NCBI RefSeq assembly: GCF_965223285.1
Contig: NZ_OZ244997.1
Span: 5,270,001 to 5,334,000 of the forward strand
DNA from: Leptofilum sp965223285
Lineage (GTDB): Bacteria; Chloroflexota; Anaerolineae; Promineifilales; Promineifilaceae
Length of the DNA: 64,000 bases
Direction of reading: 5' to 3'
In this document: in pieces, positions 24,792 to 33,089 of the stretch
Numbering within the stretch: the stretch's first letter is position 1
How the letters are laid out: each line of letters opens with the position of its first letter
Notes under the pieces: model-generated
The model's input: the letters and a program-made list of their open reading frames with translations, nothing else
What the model was told of the DNA's origin: nothing
Databases searched by the model: none
Position numbers and translations under genes: made by a program

Positions 24792-25877
24792 ATGGGAATT
24801 GCACCGCAGTTAACTTGGGAGATTGGCACAGCATATGATCTGTTTACAAGCCTGGATGTCATTCACAATCCAGCCCGTTATGGTTTACGGGGTTCGTGGG
24901 CGGCAGGGGTGCGCTCTCGTTTGCCTGGTGAGCAGCGTGAATTTTTACAAAATGCTGCCGATCAACATCATATTTGGATGATTCCCTGGTTGGCAAACCA
25001 GGACGGGCCAAAAGATAGTGCCTCTGTTTTGCACAAGTTGGGCGAAATTCCCGCTGAGGATCGCATGCGGGAGATTGTTTCTTGTTACATGCCAGACGAG
25101 GTTCGCACGCTTCTGTTTCGGGTAGCAGATAATGGCAAATGGCAGCCGGAAGACGTGAAAACCTTGCGGGTTCTGCTGGCCCAAATGTACAAGGAAGAAA
25201 TGGGCAGGAGTAAAAAAATTCCTGAGGAAGAGCTGCTGGACAGGCTGAGCGTATGGGCGGAGACGGCCGTTTACGGCCAAAAAATGCTCAATGCCCTAAC
25301 CGTTTATTACGATGTTTTTTTCAAGGAAGAGGAAGCCCGCATTCAAAAGCCATTGGAAATGCGCATCACCGAGGCCAAAGCATTGGCAAATGAATTATCG
25401 CTGCCGGATTTGCTCAACGAGCTCTCACAGGGGCTGCGCTTTGAATTTGAGCAGATAGAAGAGATGGAAGAGCTCATTATGATTCCCTCTTTTTGGAGCA
25501 CCCCACTTTCCATGTTCACCTCGTTTTCTCGAGATAAAAAGCGATGGCTCTTTTTGTTTGGCGGTCGGCCCAATAATGTTTCATTGGTGCCGGGTGAGGT
25601 GGTGCCAGAGCTACTTTACCAGATGCTCAAGGCGTTGGCAGACCCAACCCGCTTGCGTATTCTGCGCTATTTGTCTGAGGAACCGCTTACACCTGCGGAG
25701 CTGGCGCGTCGCCTGCGGCTGCGCCCCCCGACGGTTATTCACCATCTGGACGCGCTCCGGCTGGCTCGTTTGGTACACGTTACGCTGAGTGTCAACGGCC
25801 GTCGCTATGAAGCCCGCCATGAGGCAATCAAAAATGTGAGCGTTATGCTGAACAATTTTTTGGCGGGGGAAGCTTAA
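24792..25877 (+). CDS. ArsR-family regulator with large N-terminal domain
   Basis: This is a 361-residue protein. Residues 275-345 form the winged helix: LYQMLKALADPTRLRILRYLSEEPLTPAELARRL, then RPPTVIHHLDALRLARLV as recognition helix. The preceding 260 residues, beginning TWEIGTAYDLFTSLDVIHNPARYG, are an alpha-helical domain like the DUF5937-type extensions of some ArsR proteins and may bind a ligand. No metal-binding CxC motif is seen in the winged helix, so it is not a classical metal sensor. ATG at 24792 is chosen over TTG 24771. It follows the MFS exporter and may regulate it. The terminator at 25941 follows. Confidence 0.85.
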   Translation: MGIAPQLTWEIGTAYDLFTSLDVIHNPARYGLRGSWAAGVRSRLPGEQREFLQNAADQHHIWMIPWLANQDGPKDSASVLHKLGEIPAEDRMREIVSCYMPDEVRTLLFRVADNGKWQPEDVKTLRVLLAQMYKEEMGRSKKIPEEELLDRLSVWAETAVYGQKMLNALTVYYDVFFKEEEARIQKPLEMRITEAKALANELSLPDLLNELSQGLRFEFEQIEEMEELIMIPSFWSTPLSMFTSFSRDKKRWLFLFGGRPNNVSLVPGEVVPELLYQMLKALADPTRLRILRYLSEEPLTPAELARRLRLRPPTVIHHLDALRLARLVHVTLSVNGRRYEARHEAIKNVSVMLNNFLAGEA

Positions 25878-25940
25878 TCCAAACAATACAAAAGTGACGC
25901 CTGTGGGAAACGGCCGTCACCTATTTTGCGGCACGAAATG

Positions 25941-25988
25941 AAAAGCGAGGTGGCATCAAAATTATCAATTAGCCACCTCGCTTTTTTT
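25941..25988. terminator. Bidirectional rho-independent terminator
   Basis: A 14-bp stem (25941-25954 with 25972-25985) ends in T-runs in both directions. It serves the ArsR gene on the plus strand and the pilin-like gene on the minus strand, whose stop codon at 25987-25989 overlaps the end of the element. Confidence 0.92.
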
Positions 25989-27429
25989 ATGGTGTGGTAT
26001 AGGTAATAATTAGCTGCGGGCTGTTGGCTGAGCCAGCGTCGCCACTGTAGAAGCGGAACTGATCTTCAGTTCGATCACCATCATCTGGTGTTTGGAAATG
26101 AATTCTGAACTGCGTATAACCAGTCCTGTTAATTCGGTTGAAATTCCCGGCACCTAAAGTGCCAGAAGTCCAGGTGTTATTGCCAGAGGGTGCGGCAAAG
26201 GAGATAACATTGCCGGCTGCGGCACCTGCCAGGTAATCATCCGATTCCAAATCGTAACTGGCATCGAAGCCGTTGGCTGGGGCAATATCTGCATACAGCG
26301 TGTTCAGGTTGCCAAACGGATTCCCCACCACACTTTGCTGCTGCAATCTTAGCTCAACGTTGGTAATGGTGGCATTGGCAGGCAATCCTGACGTATCGAA
26401 ACTGATAATGCCCACATATTGACGATCATTGCCATCATCGCCGACGTAAATTTGGGAACGGCCGTTGTTTGTAGGCCCACCACTGTTATTGTTGCTGTTC
26501 TGCGCCCGAACGTCCCCATCATGCGCGGCATTGCTTGGCAGCAGCATTGCAGGTCTGGGTGTCGCAGTAGGTACATAGGGTGTAATATCGAAATAGTTCA
26601 AGTTGAAACCACCATTGGCAATATTGAACCGTAAAATATTTCGCCCGCTAAATAACGTCACTTGGGTGATGTAATTGCCCCAGTTTTGTGTACCGCCTGT
26701 CGAGGGTAAATTTAGAACAGGGGTTTGGGCAGTTAAGTCTGCATATGAAGTATTGATTCTAAGCTGCGAGTTACTGTTGGGTGCAGCATAACGAATAATA
26801 AAGGTATATGCTGAGTTGGTTGAAGCCGTAACTTCAAATTCCAACCACTCGCCATCTTCTGTCCAGCCTAAATTGTAGCCACCGCCATCGTCGGATGTGC
26901 TCTCAAGATCAGGTCCTTCACTTCCATAATCGGTTCGGTAAACAACGCTGCCTGACCCACCGTCCCCTGTTTGATCGCTAAAGCTAGGTTCAGAAGCAGT
27001 GCCGCAGCGGAAATCTTCCACTTCAACGCGAACGGTGCTGTTGGCAGATGCCTGGTGTGGGCCATAATCACACGGTGGGGATGTGGGTGTTGGTGACGGT
27101 GTCGGCGTTTGCGAAGCCGTCGGCGTTTGGGACGGTGTCGGCGTTTGCGAAGCCGTCGGTGTGTTTGAAGGCGTTAGGGTTGCGGTTGCCAAAGGGTCAA
27201 CCGTTGGTGTATTGGATGCTGTAGGAGGGGGCGTATAGTTTACTAAAGAAGGTGGCGCGACTGGCGCCTGAGCCACAAAGCGTGAAAAGACGTCCCCGAT
27301 GGCGGGCTGCATTAAGCTGACGATAAGAACGACCGCAATGCCCACAAGAATCAGGATCAGCGCGTACTCTACAAAACCTTGTCCCAGTTCGTCTTCTTTG
27401 TTCAACGTGTCGTCTTTCGCTCTTTTCAT
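25987..27429 (-). CDS. Flp-type prepilin with CBM6-like and DNRLRE-like extracellular domains
   Basis: This is a 480-residue surface protein. The N-terminus (ELGQGFVEYALILI) has a class III prepilin cleavage site, Gly before Gln, with Glu at +5 and Tyr at +6 as in Flp pilins, then one hydrophobic helix. Residues 60-115 are a Pro/Thr/Ser spacer built from a 36-base tandem repeat. Residues 125-280 resemble a carbohydrate-binding module of family 6 (DGGGYNLGWTEDGEWLEFEV). Residues 295-480 resemble a DNRLRE beta domain (VGIISFDTSGLPANATIT). Flp pilins are usually under 80 residues, so this is a pilin stalk with two tip domains. ATG at 27429 has GAGG. It is the last gene of the surface run. Confidence 0.78.
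   Translation of the reverse strand: MKRAKDDTLNKEDELGQGFVEYALILILVGIAVVLIVSLMQPAIGDVFSRFVAQAPVAPPSLVNYTPPPTASNTPTVDPLATATLTPSNTPTASQTPTPSQTPTASQTPTPSPTPTSPPCDYGPHQASANSTVRVEVEDFRCGTASEPSFSDQTGDGGSGSVVYRTDYGSEGPDLESTSDDGGGYNLGWTEDGEWLEFEVTASTNSAYTFIIRYAAPNSNSQLRINTSYADLTAQTPVLNLPSTGGTQNWGNYITQVTLFSGRNILRFNIANGGFNLNYFDITPYVPTATPRPAMLLPSNAAHDGDVRAQNSNNNSGGPTNNGRSQIYVGDDGNDRQYVGIISFDTSGLPANATITNVELRLQQQSVVGNPFGNLNTLYADIAPANGFDASYDLESDDYLAGAAAGNVISFAAPSGNNTWTSGTLGAGNFNRINRTGYTQFRIHFQTPDDGDRTEDQFRFYSGDAGSANSPQLIITYTTP
27095..27166. repeat. Tandem 36-bp repeat in the pilin spacer
   Basis: Two copies (27095-27130 and 27131-27166) are near-identical apart from their last bases. They encode a Thr-Pro/Ser-Gln/Thr-Ala-Ser spacer in the minus-strand gene. 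Confidence 0.85.
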
Positions 27430-27544
27430 ACGATGCCTCAATTCAAGATGCTTGCTGCCTGTACTTCAGAAATTGTAACCTATATGCCAGCCAGATTAAG
27501 TAGGGCATTTGACCCAGCTTCATGAGATTTGTGACGAACTTTCT

Positions 27545-29491
27545 TTATTTCACCAGATAAGGAAGTCCTTCCACTCTAATTTGCCAGCCGTAAGTGTCAT
27601 AAGGGCCGCCACTGTAGCGTACCACAAGACGGCCGCCAAAAAACGGTGTGCAATCTTCCATCGTTGGATTGCTGTAGTCACACGCCTCTATCTCGCCCGG
27701 AATCTTGATGCTAAAAGCGGGGGTAATCCAATCATTGTCACAATCGTTTGGCTCGGCAGCCGTTGGTTTACAGCGGGTGCCGTCTGGGACATTATCCGGG
27801 TCATCTTGGCCCTCAACAAGGAAAGACATTGCCCAATCTGTAAAGTCCGGATCATACCCCAACGGGTTGTCATCATCCGGGGTAAAGGCAATCGAATCGA
27901 AATAAAAGACAACGGGAGCTTTAGCACCAGAGTCAATATCGAACATGCTAACGGCAATCTCTTGGCCAGCCATTTCTGGGCCAATGTATATTAGGGGGAT
28001 ATCCACCGGGTTCGAGTAAAGGGAGTTCATAGGCAGATTGCCTACCCCAAACACGGTGACGCCCTCTGAGGAATGAGAGCCTGGATTGTTCAGCGTGTAT
28101 AAATTGCGCGCATTGACCTCGCTGGGTACGTCGTGAATAGGAGGGCCAGCCCATAGTTCAAACCCATTTTCTGAAAAACCGCTCATTGCCTGCACATAAA
28201 GATAGAGATAGCGAGCACCTGTCGTTTGATCAACAACGATATTGGGCACTTGGGTATTTAAATTAATTTCAAAACCGGTTACCCAAGACTGTTGGGCAAT
28301 GGCTGGCACGGCGACGTTTGGTGGCGGCGGGCCATTGGGGTCAATGGAGAACGGGACATCTGCTCCAGGGGATACCCAATGCAAATCAGTCTGATGATCG
28401 CCAGTATCACGGTTATTGTCGCCGGTTTGTCCCATATAGGTAACCAAAGGAACGTCCTGAATGAGACCGCTCGCATCTTGAGCAAAATAGGCCAATGTGT
28501 AGCGCGTCTGGGTATTGTTGGCTGGGGTATAGGAGCTTGGCGGGCCGCAACGGCCGTCACTATCTGGGCCGCGCCGGTTTTCATCAATGCGAACAAACCA
28601 GAAAGGATTAATCTGATCCAGATCAATCTCATTATCTTCATCTTCATATAGATCAAGTTCCCCTGTATCTATTACACAGGGTTGCCACCGATCGGCATTT
28701 CGCCCCGTGCAAGACATCGCTTCAGAGGTAGGCTCACCATTGTTAATGGCAATATTGGTGTGGTCAACGGTGACATCATTCGTTGCCGCATTGATGGAGT
28801 CTGGGTCGAATATCTCTACGCGCACAATATCGTGGGCGTAATCTGAAGGGATGAAGATGCGGTAGGTGTAGGTATATGGCCCCGCTCCACCATTGCCAAC
28901 CGGGGAGAAGGGGTCACCCATGTGTGAGCAGGAGCTGGGGCCAAAAATGCCCTGTGTTGAGGTGCTTACCACACCATCCTCTACACGACGGCTCACGTAC
29001 AGATCGGCCAAAGAGAAAACGGCCGCTGTCGCTGAGCGCGTCAGGTTTATCGGCTCTCTAAAGCCTAAAACTTTGAGAAAATAAGTTTCTACAGGCCAGG
29101 TAACCGTGACGGCGTATTGGGTTGCGCCCAAAGGGGTGGTTGAAACCGCAACGTTGTTGGTGATATTGATTGAGTTTGTGACGGAAACAGGCATGTTGTT
29201 GGCATTCAAAAACTGCGCCGACTTTGTTCTGGCGGCTGCTTCCAAAACGGCATTTCCGGCACTGCCTTCTGCCCAACCGGATAGCTCTACCACACCTGCC
29301 AGCGCCGCAGAGTCAATGGCGGATTGCAACTGTGAGCCGCGAGCAAAGATAAAGCCCACGTCAATGGCAATGCCTACAAAAGCAATGATGGCTACCATCA
29401 TCAGGGCAATAAGGACGATGCTTTGCCCTTTTTCCTGTTTGGCGTTGGCTGCCTGTTGTTTGTGTTGAAAAAGCTGTTTAATTCGATTCAT
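27545..29491 (-). CDS. TadG-like membrane-anchored surface protein
   Basis: This is a 648-residue protein. Residues 20-50 carry the Tad G/E-type N-terminus: EKGQSIVLIALMMVAIIAFVGIA, followed by IDVGFIFARGSQLQSAIDSAALAG, the helix typical of putative Flp pilus-assembly TadG proteins. The remaining 580 residues are a large secreted part with many Asp/Asn-rich beta segments and no enzyme motif that can be named. TadG proteins are minor components or scaffolds of Tad pili. The gene lies between two other prepilin-like genes on the same strand. ATG at 29491 is supported by AGGTATAAAG. No close functional homologue is recognised for the ectodomain. Confidence 0.75.
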   Translation of the reverse strand: MNRIKQLFQHKQQAANAKQEKGQSIVLIALMMVAIIAFVGIAIDVGFIFARGSQLQSAIDSAALAGVVELSGWAEGSAGNAVLEAAARTKSAQFLNANNMPVSVTNSINITNNVAVSTTPLGATQYAVTVTWPVETYFLKVLGFREPINLTRSATAAVFSLADLYVSRRVEDGVVSTSTQGIFGPSSCSHMGDPFSPVGNGGAGPYTYTYRIFIPSDYAHDIVRVEIFDPDSINAATNDVTVDHTNIAINNGEPTSEAMSCTGRNADRWQPCVIDTGELDLYEDEDNEIDLDQINPFWFVRIDENRRGPDSDGRCGPPSSYTPANNTQTRYTLAYFAQDASGLIQDVPLVTYMGQTGDNNRDTGDHQTDLHWVSPGADVPFSIDPNGPPPPNVAVPAIAQQSWVTGFEINLNTQVPNIVVDQTTGARYLYLYVQAMSGFSENGFELWAGPPIHDVPSEVNARNLYTLNNPGSHSSEGVTVFGVGNLPMNSLYSNPVDIPLIYIGPEMAGQEIAVSMFDIDSGAKAPVVFYFDSIAFTPDDDNPLGYDPDFTDWAMSFLVEGQDDPDNVPDGTRCKPTAAEPNDCDNDWITPAFSIKIPGEIEACDYSNPTMEDCTPFFGGRLVVRYSGGPYDTYGWQIRVEGLPYLVK

Positions 29492-29611
29492 ATCTTTATA
29501 CCTGTGGTGCGATACGTATCATTTTGTGCCTGAAATTTATGAATCCAGACAAATTATTGACCTGGATGCCATAAATGCCAAAATAAACGCTGTCAGGTTA
29601 CCTGGAAATAT

Positions 29612-30928
29612 TTACTCAGCTACCTGACCGCAGGAGTCGTCCCAGCGGATGAATTCGGCCAAAATCCAGGAGCCACCGCCATTTTGAGATAGCTGGTAGC
29701 CAAGGAGACGGAAAACGGCAAACCCTGAGATGTGGTAACGTCCCTGCCCTTCAAAATTGGGGTCCGCGGTATCCCAAACAAGCAGCCGTAGCTCCCGGTC
29801 TAGGTCTATATGCCCTTGAATGGTTTCTTGAACAAAGCTGGCGTTCACGGAACCCGTACTGGCAGATACCCAATCATCTACTTGTAGAGAGGTGTCTATG
29901 GGGTTACCGGCTTCAATGTAGCCCGGAACGTTTGTGTCAAAGTCTGAGCTAGGCACCCCATTACCTTGGGGGCAGCCGCCATTTCCACCGGCGCAGGGTG
30001 TATAATCGGCACTATTGCCAGGCCAGGAGAGGCTGTTGTTCAGTGCATTGGCACTGGCGGCAATGGCTGTATTCCAGGCAAGCCAACCGAAGTTACCCTG
30101 ACCAAATCCGTTTTGTACTCGGAACAAATCCCCCTCTTGAGCCAGAAGCAGCGGGACATCAGGAGTGTGCGCGGGAAGAAAGGATTGGTATTGTGGCGGA
30201 TTGGTGGTGGGATAGGTAAAATCGTCTGGAAAAGGGTTTGAGCCAGTTCCCGGTGCAGTCACGGAGCGAATCTCCTCATGAACAGCAATGGGAAAGCCTG
30301 TACAGCCCTTGGTTACATCCTGGCTGTCCGCAGTGATGCGCATAATGCTGAGCGCCTCTAGCGAGGAAAAGCCAGCCAGTTGAGACATGGCATCTAGCCC
30401 CAAAATTGAGTCCACATCATGAATGGCATAGGTTCCAACAATTTGCAAGCCAGCCGCAATACTTACTCCGTCACTATCCGTGGCCTGGATATCAAATTCA
30501 TCCCGTTGTAGTTCATTAAGGACGCGGTTACGAATATTTCCTTCGTTGACTGATGGTGCGCGTACAGTATTGGAGATGCCGTAAATCTGGGTAAATGACC
30601 ATTCGCCGCCATCGCCATCAAAGCCGGTGCCAGCATCATTCACCGTTGCCCGAATACTCCAGATATCCCAAACGTTGGGGTCAGTTTCCAGCGTTTGGGT
30701 AATGTTGCTGAGTACCACGGAAACCATACCTTCATCCTGCCCGCCATTGGACGAGAACCGGGTGCTGGCTCTGGCAGCGCTGCTAATACGATTTTGGGTG
30801 ACAAGTAGTTGAGATACTTCCACCAAACCTGCCAGTAGAATAATGAAGATGGGGAAGAATAAGGCGACCTCGACCAAACTTTGGCCGCGCTGTGGGTCAC
30901 GTTGTGGATGGGATTGGCGCTTTAACAT
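29612..30928 (-). CDS. TadE-like pseudopilin with large extracellular part
   Basis: This is a 438-residue protein. RGQSLVEVALFFPIFIILLAGLVEVSQ is a TadE-type prepilin N-terminus with Glu at +5 after the Gly-Gln site. The helix continues into NRISSAARASTRF, the conserved TadE follow-up helix. TadE proteins are normally about 150-200 residues; this one carries some 250 more residues of Asp/Asn-rich extracellular sequence near 190-440. It probably forms part of a pilus tip or surface structure with the neighbouring TadG-like and Flp-like genes. The gene is preceded on the same strand by an anchored PepSY-like protein. Confidence 0.8.
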   Translation of the reverse strand: MLKRQSHPQRDPQRGQSLVEVALFFPIFIILLAGLVEVSQLLVTQNRISSAARASTRFSSNGGQDEGMVSVVLSNITQTLETDPNVWDIWSIRATVNDAGTGFDGDGGEWSFTQIYGISNTVRAPSVNEGNIRNRVLNELQRDEFDIQATDSDGVSIAAGLQIVGTYAIHDVDSILGLDAMSQLAGFSSLEALSIMRITADSQDVTKGCTGFPIAVHEEIRSVTAPGTGSNPFPDDFTYPTTNPPQYQSFLPAHTPDVPLLLAQEGDLFRVQNGFGQGNFGWLAWNTAIAASANALNNSLSWPGNSADYTPCAGGNGGCPQGNGVPSSDFDTNVPGYIEAGNPIDTSLQVDDWVSASTGSVNASFVQETIQGHIDLDRELRLLVWDTADPNFEGQGRYHISGFAVFRLLGYQLSQNGGGSWILAEFIRWDDSCGQVAE

Positions 30929-31058
30929 TTTCTTTGCCTCTATCTCTTAGGTTTAATTTTATCCAAGGTGAAAATGCACTTTTTGCAACATTTTTATAAA
31001 GTTTATGTTATGCCTGTGCGTTACACCTGTACCATTACAATTTGCTTGCGAAGTTCCT

Positions 31059-31736
31059 TTACGATTCTGGATTCGTTGCGAGCAGTTCACCAGAGGTAGC
31101 GTCTAAGCGCATTGTCAGGGACTGCCCGGTTTGCAGCGAAAAGAGAGAGATTAACCATTCGAGACGGCCGTTTTCCTCTGTATCGCTCGCCAGTAAAGAC
31201 ATTGTCATGGCGGAAACGCCTTGCTCGGCCAAAAAGGCTTGACCACCTTTATTGATAAATATCTGGATGGCGTCTCGACTATCCAGGTTCCAACCGCTGG
31301 TTGAAAGCACCGGATCAGTTTGCTGATGGTCGCCCTCTGCAACAAGAGACGCATCATCTTCTACAACTGAAAAAACAGCAATCTTTTGCGCGGCTGGAGA
31401 ATAAAAAGTAAATCCCCAGCTTTCTTCCCCTTGTAGCAATGCCTGCGCTGATGCTCCTTGGGGCCAGGTTGCCTGGGCGCTTAACAATTGGGCGTCTGTT
31501 TGCCACGCTGTCGCTTTATTTTGGGCAACTGCATAGGCAATAACGGCCGAACGACCCTCATAGTCTGGCGTGGGGGCAATGTCGTCGGCTCGTTGGGCAA
31601 TGGTGGTGGCAGAGTTTGCGGCCGGGGGAGAAACGGCCGTGCGGTCATTGCGAAACCAGAAGGTGAGCGACAGCGCCCCCACCACCAGGAGTAAAACCAC
31701 CAAAATTATGCCCAAAATCCATTCTAAACGATTCAT
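31059..31736 (-). CDS. Membrane-anchored protein with possible PepSY-like C-terminus
   Basis: This 225-residue protein has one N-terminal membrane helix (WILGIILVVLLLVVGALSLTFW, residues 5-26), a spacer to about residue 60 and an extracytoplasmic domain. The C-terminal 100 residues (AIQIFINKGGQAFLAEQG, then LFSLQTGQSLTMRLDATSGELL) look like PepSY-type repeats, which often inhibit or modulate proteases or bind cell-wall partners. No family can be assigned firmly. It lies between the BNR-repeat gene and the TadE-like gene on the same strand and is probably co-expressed with the pilin-like cluster. Confidence 0.6.
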   Translation of the reverse strand: MNRLEWILGIILVVLLLVVGALSLTFWFRNDRTAVSPPAANSATTIAQRADDIAPTPDYEGRSAVIAYAVAQNKATAWQTDAQLLSAQATWPQGASAQALLQGEESWGFTFYSPAAQKIAVFSVVEDDASLVAEGDHQQTDPVLSTSGWNLDSRDAIQIFINKGGQAFLAEQGVSAMTMSLLASDTEENGRLEWLISLFSLQTGQSLTMRLDATSGELLATNPES

Positions 31737-31742
31737 TATTTG

Positions 31743-33089
31743 TTACTTTAAAATTGTCGGCAGATAAATCGCCGGTTGGTTGCGTACGAAATAAATTTCA
31801 CGCAGGCTTGAATTTGAGCTAACCTGTTCATAAGCCATATATAACCACCAATTATTTGCCGATGTCATAGTTGGGTTAATAGAGCGCACGTCCGTTGCTG
31901 TTACTTGGTCCCGGACGCTAGCCGCCCAGTTGCCACAGCTATTTGTTCCCCAAATTCGTTCTCGATTGTCACTATCACTGCTGTCACCCTGAATGCCATG
32001 GAAGTAAACATAGGTACAACTTCCAACCTGACCAATTGTGGAAACGAGGTCAAACGGATCCGACGCTTTAGCTGTAAGTACCTGCCCAGAAACTGGGTTG
32101 TTGGTTGAGATCCAATTTGAGGCAGTTGTGCAGTTTTGGCTGCATTGCACATGATGAATATATTGCTCCTGTTTGGAAACAAAGTTGGCGTATGAAACGT
32201 GCAGAACATTGCCATTGGCATAAATTTTTGGTTGAGTGGCATCTGATGCGTTCCCGGGAATGCTTCTGACAGAAATATTAATAGGGGAAGACCAGGTTAC
32301 TGCGTTGCCAGATGGTACGCCACGAGAATATAATATCGTTCTACTGGGAATAGTTCCTTCCGCCCATACAAGATGGTATGTTCCAGAGGCATCAATTGTA
32401 AGGTCTGGAAAATCAGAAGAAGGTGCTGTTTGCGCAACGGCTGTTTTGCCAGTAAAGCTGGCTCCACCATTTGTTGAGTAGGCATGGAAAATATTGACGT
32501 CAGTGGAAGCTGTGCCCTCTGACCAAACAATATCAAGCCGACTGTTGCTTTTGGCAACAATTTGCGGATCTGCAATTACATCGGAAAAAGCTGGTACGGT
32601 AGAAATTGTGACTAAATTTGTTGTGTTAGCACCCCAATTATCTTCATTTTTATAAACGAGTCGTGGAACATCGCTAACTTCTTCTACCCAAACAGCGTGC
32701 CCTTTGTTATTGGGTGAGATGGCAACATCCACAAAGTTAGAGTTTGCAGTGCCCCCTGAACTGGAATGAATGCGGTTCTTGGTGTTCCAGCTTTGTCCAA
32801 AATTGGTAGACCTTGCATAAAAAACATCTCGATTTCCATCTTCGTTGTTGATGATTCCATTGTAGACAACAATGACTTTGCTACCGTCGTTGGACGTAGC
32901 AATTGCAGGCAAAACCGCATCGCTCAACACGCTTGTCTGCGAAATTTTGCCGATGGCTTGCCAATTTGGTCCAGCCGCATCTGGAGCCAATGGTTCGTCA
33001 GGTTCGGCAACAGCCGTGCCCTTTCCAGCCTGCCACAGCCCAATGAAGGTAACAAAAATTAATAGCAAAAGAACAAATCTTTTTTTCAT
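31743..33089 (-). CDS. Secreted BNR/sialidase-like repeat protein
   Basis: This 448-residue exported protein has signal peptide MKKRFVLLLLIFVTFIGLW. The mature part has repeated Asp-box-like segments (FYARSTNFGQSWNTKNRI, FHAYSTNGGASFTGK) typical of BNR beta-propellers found in sialidases and surface adhesins. No sialidase catalytic arginine triad can be claimed. The C-terminus ends IYLPTILK, a tail style common in Chloroflexota surface proteins. ATG at 33089 overlaps the stop of the upstream TadE-like gene by one base; a GTG three codons earlier is also possible. It is probably a binding rather than a catalytic protein. Confidence 0.72.
   Translation of the reverse strand: MKKRFVLLLLIFVTFIGLWQAGKGTAVAEPDEPLAPDAAGPNWQAIGKISQTSVLSDAVLPAIATSNDGSKVIVVYNGIINNEDGNRDVFYARSTNFGQSWNTKNRIHSSSGGTANSNFVDVAISPNNKGHAVWVEEVSDVPRLVYKNEDNWGANTTNLVTISTVPAFSDVIADPQIVAKSNSRLDIVWSEGTASTDVNIFHAYSTNGGASFTGKTAVAQTAPSSDFPDLTIDASGTYHLVWAEGTIPSRTILYSRGVPSGNAVTWSSPINISVRSIPGNASDATQPKIYANGNVLHVSYANFVSKQEQYIHHVQCSQNCTTASNWISTNNPVSGQVLTAKASDPFDLVSTIGQVGSCTYVYFHGIQGDSSDSDNRERIWGTNSCGNWAASVRDQVTATDVRSINPTMTSANNWWLYMAYEQVSSNSSLREIYFVRNQPAIYLPTILK

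Noticed and set aside
27095..27166. Short repeats as a CRISPR array
   Set aside because: They are head-to-tail with no spacers and encode a Pro/Thr protein linker.
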